From NCBI GenBank assembly GCA_022592445.1, contig JABYQR010000001.1, positions 186,001 through 250,000 of the forward strand: 64,000 nucleotides of DNA, in the 5' to 3' direction. Shown piece after piece: positions 55,575-64,000 of this stretch. Source of the DNA: Cytidiella melzeri (taxonomy: Eukaryota > Basidiomycota > Agaricomycetes > Polyporales > Irpicaceae). The notes under the pieces are model-generated. The model saw only the letters and a list, made by a program, of their open reading frames with translations, was not told the origin of the DNA and ran no database searches. Position 1 is the stretch's first letter. Each line of letters opens with the position of its first letter. The position numbers and the translations under genes are program-made.

Positions 55575-58500
55575 ATGTCCTTCTTCAGTCGGAAGAAGCA
55601 GCAGCCTCCTCCGGCGAGCAATCCCCCTGCTCCGCCACTCTTGCAGCCTGCACAACCACAGATACAGCAACAGCAGCGACAGTTGGCAAAGGAGAGTAGC
55701 TATGACAGGTAAGCGGTGCTGCTTTTGTGACGCGCCTTAACAACCGCGTGCCGTTTCCTCATAATGGAACACTCATCATGCCCTCTTTCCACCTTTTAAG
55801 TGCTTTGAACGGCAGAGGAAGCCCTTCATTAGGACCTCCTGTATCGCAACATAACTCAACGCAGTCGCAGCTACGGCAAACTCGAGGGGGAAGCCCAAAC
55901 AACGTCGCCAGCAATGCGAACGGCTCGTCTCAGCACAGTCCCACCACCCAGGGATCAACGGTGCAGCAGCAACAACCACCGTCTCAGCAGAACTCATCGA
56001 CCCAGCTAGGTCCACCTGGGCAGCAGCAGCCTCAACGTACATATCCGTGGTCTCAGCGAAAATTGATTCTACCCCCTCCAGTAGTGCTACCAAGGGCTGG
56101 CCAACCTGCCGCCACAAATCCCTCACCTTCCCCCTTTCCAAGATATGGCCATGCACTTCCTGCAACGGCGACGGCCACTGGCGAGCTCTTTTTGTTTGGC
56201 GGTTTAGTTCGGGAGACCGTCCGTAACGACCTCTACCTATTCTCAACTCGTGACCTCTCGGCAACCATGCTTCAGACTGCCGGAGAAATACCATCACCTC
56301 GAGTGCTGCATGCTAGTGCACTAGTTGGAAGCGTACTCATCGTGTGGGGAGGAGATACAAAGAGTCATAACAAGGCAAAGGCAGCGGATAAGCAGGACGA
56401 CGGACTGTATCTGTTGAATCTTGGTATGTCTGGAGCTGCTAGTGTGAAATTGGAGGGCTGAAACCCAAGCTGTAGTGTCACGCGAATGGACAAGAGTCTC
56501 CGTGAATGGCCCATCTCCTGCTGGTCGCTATGGCCATGCTGTTTGTATGGTGGGGTCGAAGTTTTACGTCTTTGGAGGACAGGTTGATGGAGAGTGCCTC
56601 AACGATTTATGGGCTTTCGACCTCAATTCTTGTGAGTTACTTCATTGCCATGTTATGGGCCTTTGAAGCCTGACAGACTGCTAGTACGCACAAAGGCAAT
56701 GTGGGAGAAAATTGAACCTGCCGAGGGCTCACCCCGACCTGCGCAGCGTACAGGCCATGCTTGTGTGGCTTTTGGCGAGAAGCTTATTCTGTACGTATGC
56801 TTCCATCTGAAGGTGTATTTTCAATTGATTAACCTTCGCACCTAGGTTCGGCGGTACTGATTGCCAATATCATTATAACGACACGTGGATTTTTGACACT
56901 AACACCTGCACATGGTCCGAGCTAACGTGCATAGGCTTCATTCCTTCGCCTCGTGAGGGCCACTCGGCAGCTATCGTCAACGACGTTATGTATATCTTTG
57001 GAGGTAGGGGTGTAGATGGAAAGGACCTGGGTGACTTAGGGGCATTCAAGCTATCAAGTGCGTGCTCAAATGTTAGTCTTCAACTCACGCTAATAATGGC
57101 CTGTAGACCAGCGATGGTACATGTTTCAGAAGATGGGTCCTGCCCCACCCCGCGCTCGGGGCATGCCATGGCCTCTATGGGATCTCGAGTGTTTGTTTTG
57201 GGTGGGATTGGTGGCGAAACAGCGAATCCTACCAAGCCAGATGATCCCTCACTCATTCACGTGCTGGATACCAGTGAGTTCCATTTCTTGATAATGAAAG
57301 ATGAGGACCAATCAGGTTCAAAGAGCACATCAAGTACCCTGGCGCAAACAACGCTCCTCCTACTGGACCTCCTCAGCAGCTGAACCGCAAGGCATCTGCC
57401 AATGCGCAACCTGCAGGTGCGCCTGGCCAACCAGTAGGTATCCGAGCTATGTCTCCTGTCGGGGACCAGGGCTTGGACAGTGACGATTCGCGAGGTGCTG
57501 TGCCACCTGCGAGTCTCCGATCTCTCCCCAACGGCTCCGTCCAGAACAATATCAACAACAGCTTGAGAAGCAAGCCGCCGATGCGCCCAGCACGCGAAGA
57601 GGTTGAAGACTTGGATTTAGGTGATAGTACGGGCGACCTCATCATTGGCGAGCGCCCTATCTCTCCAGATCAGGGAAACAGAGCCAAGAGCCCGAACGCT
57701 TTCAGCTCTAATCGCGCCACTTCTCCGATGATGTCACAAGCGGGTGATAGCTATGAACCACTCAGCATGGCCAGTGTTGCGATGGATTTACAAAACATTC
57801 CTACTGCACGAAATGCGTCCCCGGTCGTCGTGAACGAGCGGTCAAAGTCCCCAGCTGATGCGTACTACGGCCCCAAGCCTGGTTCGCCTGCTATGAACGG
57901 CTTTGCTCATCCAAAAGCTGCTGGATCGACGGGCAATATCACTGCGGACTTGATTCGTGACCTCAAGGACAAGGAGGCGGCGATGGAAGCTATGAAGAAG
58001 CGTGAGGCGTGGATGAAAGCGGCGTTGGCGAAGGCTTCGCGGTCTGGATTCCTGTACGCGGACGAAGGCCAGCTGGACACGGATGCGGAGAACGACGACG
58101 ATGTCGATAGTCGACGTGTTGCTGAAATGGTCCTCAACCTCAAGCATCTGAAGACTAAGATTCAGGTCAGACTCTATTGTGCCGGTGTCATGCCAGTCTA
58201 ACCATCTGGTTCCGTGAATAGGCTACGATGATCGAGCAGGCGCGACAAGCTTCTGAACGTGTCGAGGAAGCAGAAAAAGTTCGATCTAGTGCTATCCAGG
58301 AAGCTGCCTATTACCGGGCGAAGCTCGCTGCAGTGGAAGCTGCTTCCGAGAAGGACTCCTCGCGATTAGAGCGCGAACGTATCGCTGACCTTGAACGCCA
58401 GCTGACCACCGCCACAGCAGGGCACCACGAACGGGATCGCAAGATCAAAGAGCTGCACGACTCACTTGCGCTGCAGACGACACTTCTCGAACAGGCTGAA

Positions 58501-60407
58501 GCCAGGGCTGAGGATAGCTCGAAACGCGCGGAGATGCTGGCTGAATCTCGTGCCCGCGACCTTCATGACCATGCTGCCCTCCAGGAACAACACAGTCTCT
58601 TGGAGTCCACTCTTCACGAGCAAACAGAGCAGTTGCTTTCGCACAAGTCTCAATTGGAGCAACGCGAGGCGGAGTATCTGAGCGCGCAGACGCAGCTGGA
58701 GGATCTTGTCCTTACACGAGACCAGCATGTGCGCGCTTGGGAGCAGGCCCAGACGGCTGTCAAAGCTTCTTCAAGTCGAGCTGAGCAGCTCGAAGAGCAG
58801 TACCAGCGCGCTCGTGACCAGATGGGTCAGATGGAGGCTGACCTTGCGGAGCTTCGTGGGGAACTCGAATCTCGAAGTACAGAGGTCGAGGCGGTTCGCA
58901 TCCGTCTCGCTGATGCAGAGAATTCGTGGGCCAAATCTCGAGAGGAGGCTGATGCATTCCGTGCTTTGACTACTGGCGGTCTCGGTAAACTGCTCGACTC
59001 GCATCGTGATCTCAAGAGTGACGAAGATCGGTTGACTCGTGGTCATGTGGAGAAGGTGAATGCGCTGGAGAGCGAGCTGGGCTCCTTGCGAACCATGTTG
59101 CAGGAGACGTCTCGTCGTACTGAGAACGCGAAGGCAGACCTTGCAGAAGAACGTCGGAAGATGCGGGATAACGAGGTCGAGGCTATGGCTCTTAGGTCTC
59201 AGATCGTCGGGCTCCGCGCTCAATTGTCTTCCGCACTCGCTGAAAGCGGACGCCTGCGCAAGGATCTGGCCCTGCGAGACGCTGAGATGCGCGAGAAGAC
59301 AAAGGAGATTAGCAACAGCAACGTCAAACTGGACGCCTTGCGCGACTTTCTCGCTGAGAACGGCATTGTTGAAGGCGAAGAGATTGCGCGGAAGGAGGAT
59401 TCCTCTTCGTCAGCTCGTCTATCAGACCTCGAGGACCAGCTTGCCACTCGCAGTCGCATGCATGAACGGACCGATCGCGAGCTGCAGAATGTGCTTCAGC
59501 AGAAGCGTGACGCGGAAGCTCAGATTGATTCTCTTAGTGCAGAGCTCGACCGCATGCACGCTTCTGGCTCTCACCAGAACGGCAACTCCGACGCACGTAT
59601 CCTTGAGCTCGAGAACAAACTTGAAGAGACCGAGAATACGTACAAAAACCGTCTGCAACAGCTGGAGGAGGACTATCAGCTAGCTGTTCACTATGTGAAG
59701 TAAGCCAACATTTTTCCTTACTACAAGCTACCACTGACCATTTGTGTAGGGGCACCGAGAAGATGATGCGTAAGATGAAGGATGAACTAGCCAAGCAAAA
59801 GGTTCTCAACCAAAGCATCCAGTCCGAGCTGGATCGTTCGTCAAGCACCGACCTTGGATCACGCATGCGAGGACTCAATGGTCGCAGTACCCCGTCCTCT
59901 GACGACAGTCACGGCAACGAGCTCTTACGCAATCAGCTGAGCGATGCACAGCGGCAGGTGCAGCGCTTGAACGGCGATAATCGTGAGCTTCGCTTGCGAA
60001 TCGAGAGCCTGGAGAGCGACCTAGAGCACATGCGCGACAATCTCATCGCCTCGCAACGAGAGTCGGACGAGCGACAGCTGCGCATCGAGGAACTTGACCA
60101 GGATGTCGAGCGACTACAAAACTCGTTGGTCATCGCCCGAGGCGGTCACGAAGAGACGCTTCTCGAGAAGCTCAGCAACGAGAACACAAATCTCAAGCGA
60201 GAAAACGAGCAGCTGTCACACAAAATTGGCCTCCTCCTTGAGGTCGATCAGCCTAGTTTCGGGCACGGTCGACCCATGTCGGGAATCTCTGAACGTCCGG
60301 CGAGCACATCAAGCTCAGACAACGCGATGGCGTTTGAGCACCTCTCTAGCGAACTGGACGACTGGCGACAGCAACTTGCTAGCTCGATGAGCACTCGACG
60401 ACTATGA
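55575..60407 (+). CDS. tea1: Tea1-type Kelch-repeat and coiled-coil cell-polarity protein
   Basis: Ten or so exons encode about 1,430 residues. After a Gln/Pro-rich start ([16 protein letters not shown]) there are about six Kelch units, with [70 protein letters not shown] and [17 protein letters not shown]. Then come a Ser/Pro-rich linker and a very long coiled coil (from about 58000), ending at 60407. Tea1/KelA proteins ride microtubule plus ends and mark growth sites at the cell end. The fourth-to-fifth unit has a frame break: [13 protein letters not shown] is followed by PRSGHAM in the -1 frame within a C run near 57140-57155, or else a donor 4 nt downstream is used (see findings). The last intron is 59700-59749. 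Confidence 0.9.
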
Positions 60408-61089
60408 TTTCCAGCGTTGGCGAATGTTGCTTGACCACGCCTTGATTTCCAAGCCTCTCTCTATTTTTGTATTTATCATGGCATATACCCTGGGCAGGTT
60501 CGCCGAACACCACGCTCCTTTGCATATCTTTACGCTAGTTATTCCTTCCTTAACCTTGCTCTCCGTCGTTTTTTTATCGTCTCCGCATTTCGTTGTTTCG
60601 TTTTCCATCTCACCGATATTGTCGCTTGTGTATAGCGTAATGGATTAAATATTGCCTGACTACCTGTGCAGAATTGTAGCACGGCGAGTTCTCACATATC
60701 CTTCTCAGTCAACGTTTTTCTTTTCTTGCAGGAGACATCCTAGCCGACTCGTCTCGTAATACTATTCTTTTTCGAGTTTTAGCCGTTTTTTCTTTCTTTT
60801 GAAAAGGGCTCTGTGGTCCGATATATTTTGGCATCTTCTGCTACGAAACAAACATTCTCATGAGAGTCTTGTCAAGGCCATGATCGTTGCTCTCCTCGAG
60901 AGCGAGATACCAAGCGCCTATGCCCGTTAAGTCTATGTATACTCAGGCTCATACTACTAACTTGATATGTATCATGATCATGATCCCGTCTCTTGTCGTC
61001 CAGCTTCTCAAATGCCACATAGATAGACCACCGCTTTCGCAACAACAGATGGATGTAAAGGTAGTCCTCCCTCACTCTCACCCACTACC
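60408..61089. other. Intergenic region between tea1 and the PB1 chimera
   Basis: About 680 bp containing the tea1 3' end and the promoter of the chimeric gene. The sequence is T-rich with a pyrimidine run before the ATG at 61090. No sequence similarity to the upstream part of tea1 was noticed. Confidence 0.5.
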
Positions 61090-62165
61090 ATGTCTCCCAC
61101 GTTATTCAAGTTTTTGAACCCTTCAGATGGCCTCACTCGCCGCGTCGTGTTCACGGAGCACCCAGCGTGGCACGAACTCTCTACCAAGCTAGAGTCGCTC
61201 TATGGCATCCCCAAGGATCGCGTTGGTGTCTCCTACGTCGACTCCGATCGTGACGTGGTCATCGTCAGCTCAGACGAAGAGCTCAAACACTTCTACAATT
61301 TTGCCAGTATCCCGTTCCAGGGAGAGTGGGAAAATGCAGTCAAAGCTATCCGCTTCACCGTCCGAACTCTCGGCGCCGGTCGCGTTCAGGCTGCTGAGTA
61401 CAACGTGCACAGACCCCTTCCGCAGCCTCCTCAGGCTGAAAGCGCCAATCACACCAGTCCGGTTGGTAACCACAGCTCGCATAGCGAAACTGCTCAGAGC
61501 GCCGCTCTTCATGCGTTGCTTAATGTCCTCGATTGCGATGCGACTATGCCGAGCGTCGGCCCCGCCGACACACTCATCGAATTCTCCGTTCCCAAGCTTG
61601 ACAAGGGCAAGGGCCTCGAAAGGACTACCGAAGAAGTCGACTCCGCCACTTCACGTGCACCTTTCCCTGTTTCGGGATCTCGACTCGACGATTGCCACGC
61701 GTCCGAATTCCACCAGAGCGGTAGTTCCGATACGCGCGTCCTCGAGCTCGAGAGGAAGCTCCAAGAGACCGAGACTACATACAAATCGCGTCTGCAACAG
61801 CTGGAGGAGGACTATCAGCTGGCCGTTCACTATGTAAAGTAAGCTACGATTTTTCTTTACTACAAGCTACCACTGACCATTTGTGTAGGGGCACCGAGAA
61901 GATGATGCGTAAGATGAAGGATGAACTTGTCAAGCAGAAAGCCCTCGCTCAAACCCCCCAATACGAACGGGTCCATTTGTCAAGCGAGAACGCGGATCTC
62001 AAGCGAAGGAACGAGGCGTTGGAACAGCAAGTCGGCATCTTAGTCAATGAGCTCAGCGTTAGTCGCGATCCACCGGAGATCTCGAATCGTCCGGCAAGCA
62101 CATCTAGCTCGGATAATGCCAGCACGTTTGAGTATCTCTCGAGCGAACTGGATTACAGTGTATGA
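61090..62165 (+). CDS. Chimeric protein: PB1 domain fused to a duplicated Tea1 C-terminal tail
   Basis: Two exons (61090-61838 and 61889-62165) give 341 residues. Residues 1 to about 85 form a PB1 domain: LFKFLNPSDGLTRRVVFTEH, a middle with YGIPKDRVGVSYVDSDRDVV and the acidic OPCA-like SSDEELKHFYNFA. A Pro/Ser-rich linker follows. From about residue 215 the sequence is nearly the Tea1 tail, [30 protein letters not shown], then a shortened version ending [20 protein letters not shown]. The intron between is at the same place, also 50 bp, and 46 of 50 bases match that of tea1. PB1 domains pair with others and occur in fungal polarity and NADPH-oxidase regulators. It may dimerise with Tea1 through the shared coil. 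Function is unknown. Confidence 0.85.
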
Positions 62166-62269
62166 AAGTAGCAGGTGTCCATCTTTCTCTATCTATGTAG
62201 TTGACATGGCCCACACCTGAACTCTACTCCTTTTGCCGCACTGATATAATGGAGATACTGTCTCTCGAC

Positions 62270-64000
62270 TCAACCAGAATTCGTAGCACGCTGAGTCCAC
62301 TCTATAGCCTTCTCCTTCACCACTGTAGCACCTTCCTCGTCCCCTAGTCTTCTTTCGAGCTCTAGCCATTTTTTGAAGAATGATCTGGGTACCAGTAGTT
62401 AATATCTGTCAGCGACGAGACAACCGTATAAATACATACTTTGCTTTGTGACTCGTCATCTTCTGCGCCAGCACTCGATCGAACAAATGTCTGTATGCGT
62501 ACTGTTGAGGGAGAGTGTATGTGAATATGTAGCACGATGCGTACCGAACGCTTGACATGTCCTCTTGCCCGGCCTCCATATCCAGGTAAATAGACCACAA
62601 GTCCCATCGTTTCGGATGTGAGTCAACAATTCCCTCAAAAATAGTCTTGCCTCGTTCTGGATCACCAAACTTGTACTCCAGCTGTGCGAATTTGGATATA
62701 GTCTTGAGATCTACATAGCAATTAGCACCACTGCGAGCCACGTCAGAGCCAATACGCGCACGTTTCCGCTTTTCTAGACTCTGGAGGCTGCGAGGTAACA
62801 GGTTGCGTGCTTCCTCCCGCTCACCATGTCGAAGGCAGTATTCTCCAAACAGTGTCCAAACCTTTGAGCTGTGGCCAAACTTCTTGCACGTTCGCTTGTA
62901 TTGCTCCTCCGCTTTCTGCAATTGCCAGACAACTTAGCCAAGGTTCTGTTATGTGGGACGTCGTCACTCGTCACTCACCTCTAGCTTCTCACTCTGGTCA
63001 AGGATAGCAGCTAAGCGGAGATGAACAGTCTTTGAGTCGTTGTGACGCGCAGCTTCCTTGAAGGTAGTCTCCAGGGTCTCCTCGGTCCCATAGACGTTCT
63101 CGAGGTTAAGTAGAGCGATCCAAATATTCAGCTTTTCCTGTTCCTCTCGGAAGTTGATGGTCCGCAGTGCTCGGTGAGCAATTTCTCGAGCTTTGTCGAC
63201 TTCGGAGAGTTGCAGCTGAAAGGACATGTACTGAACCCACAAATACGAAGAATTGGGCGAGCCGAGCAGCATTCGCTCAAAGTCAGCGTTGGACTCGGGG
63301 ACTTTTGTGTGGAGGTCAGCAGTCAAATCTTGCTCGATCTGTTTTCGACGTTTCTTCTTCTTCTTTCCGGGTTGGGTGGCTTCGTCGTCGTCGCCAGAAG
63401 AAGAAGCGGATATCTCGTCGTGTTCCTCAGACTGTTCGGCAGACCATTGGAAACCGCCGGCGAGCTCTAGCATAGGGGCAGAAGATGCGGTATCCTTTGT
63501 AGCAATACCGCGAAATTGATTGCCCACGTCAGCGGCCGTATCGACCTTCATCACTTCATCTTCGTCGTCGTCTGCTTCCTCTTCTTCGCCTTCACTGTCG
63601 ATTTCCTCGTTCACATTTTCATTGTTGTCGTCCTCTTCTTCATCCGCCTCTGACACATCTTCGACGACACCTAAAGGTACGAGATCGTCATCTTCATCAG
63701 CCTCTTCTTCTGCCGCAAAGTCGCCCTCAGCGAAGTACGATGGTTTCAGGCCGAACGAAATTCTCCGCCTTCCAACGTCGATGGATAGAACATTGGCCTT
63801 CACTCGGTCACCTTCCCTGAAGCTACGAAGAGCCAGGGAGACATCCGCATCTTTGTTGTCAGAAAGCTGCCGTGGACGTCAGAAACATCACCACTAGCAT
63901 GCGTAACAATGGACTGTACCTCAGACTTGTGGCATAATCCACGTATTTTGGAGCCTTCAACTTCGAGGAATAAGCCGTAATCTTCGATCTTCTTGACTAT
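62270..64000 (-). CDS. RRP5: rRNA biogenesis protein RRP5 (3' part; continues beyond the right edge)
   Basis: Minus strand, partial: the 5' end lies beyond the window. From the edge come the last S1 RNA-binding domain (KKIEDYGLFLEVEGSKIRGL, CHKSE joined across an intron to LSDNKDADVSLALRSFREGD), then GRRRISFGLKPSYF, a long acidic stretch of D/E, a basic Lys/Arg cluster (GKKKKKRRKQ) and the C-terminal HAT repeats (SSYLWVQYMSFQLQLSEVDK, LNIWIALLNLENVYGTEETL, KVWTLFGEYCLRHGEREEAR, WDLWSIYLDMEAGQ). RRP5 works in the nucleolus in the pre-rRNA processing of both ribosomal subunits. The stop at 62270 is reached through several exons. It is convergent with the PB1 chimera, 104 bp apart. Confidence 0.9.

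Noticed and set aside
57270..57330. Second frame break in tea1 at the HVLDT/HIKYPG junction
   Set aside because: An intron ending at tcaaag joins VLDT to KHIKYPG in frame, so no lesion is needed.
1..64000. CRISPR arrays, bacterial operons, attachment sites, rRNA
   Set aside because: No evenly spaced repeats, no Shine-Dalgarno-led gene clusters and no rRNA-like sequence; genes are spliced and eukaryotic.

Overview
The window reads as nuclear DNA of a filamentous basidiomycete, most likely an Agaricomycete. The genes are dense and carry many short introns of about 45-65 bp. Several families are typical of that group: a fungal seven-helix membrane protein, a Tea1-type Kelch protein, copia elements with basidiomycete-style gag and pol, and fungal MscL. 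I could not place it more finely. No bacterial operon signals, CRISPR array, rRNA or convincing tRNA were seen.

Layout. At 0-10 kb there is the start of an unidentified minus-strand gene at the edge, two small poly(A) retroposon insertions with target-site duplications, an MscL mechanosensitive channel gene with a zinc-ribbon tail, a homeodomain regulator, an F-box protein and a TPX2-domain protein. From about 9.7 to 20.9 kb lies an unusually long stretch without recognisable conserved genes; only a 68-residue ORF ending in a C/C/H/C motif stands out. From 20.9 to 29.6 kb there is a secreted FAS1 protein, then a transposon island: a complete 5.24-kb Ty1/copia element (217-bp LTRs, ATATC duplication, half-tRNA-iMet primer site) and a second, eroded retroelement. 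From 29.7 to 54.2 kb come housekeeping genes: glycine decarboxylase P protein, a mitochondrial PPR protein, Sec61 gamma, a seven-helix membrane protein, COG1, a TMEM115-like Golgi protein, a FAM32A homologue, a WHIM-like chromatin protein, an FHA-domain (Chk2/Cds1-like) kinase, S-formylglutathione hydrolase and a lipase behind a long disordered region. From 55.6 to 62.2 kb there is a Tea1-type Kelch/coiled-coil polarity gene followed directly by a chimeric gene in which a PB1 domain is joined to a copy of the Tea1 tail. The window ends inside RRP5 on the minus strand.

Themes. Secretory-pathway genes (Sec61 gamma, COG1, TMEM115) and one-carbon genes (GLDC, S-formylglutathione hydrolase) sit in one neighbourhood, but nothing suggests co-regulation beyond two divergent promoter regions. 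The most unusual item is the PB1-Tea1-tail chimera: its intron is at the same position and 46 of 50 bases match the intron in tea1, so it arose by partial tandem duplication. Other notable points are three GC-AG introns, two micro-exons (8 and 11 nt) that carry catalytic-site residues, a possible -1 frameshift heptamer in the copia element, and a frame break in a Kelch repeat of tea1. Gene models were spliced by eye from reading frames, GT/GC-AG signals and family resemblance remembered from general knowledge; no database search was run.
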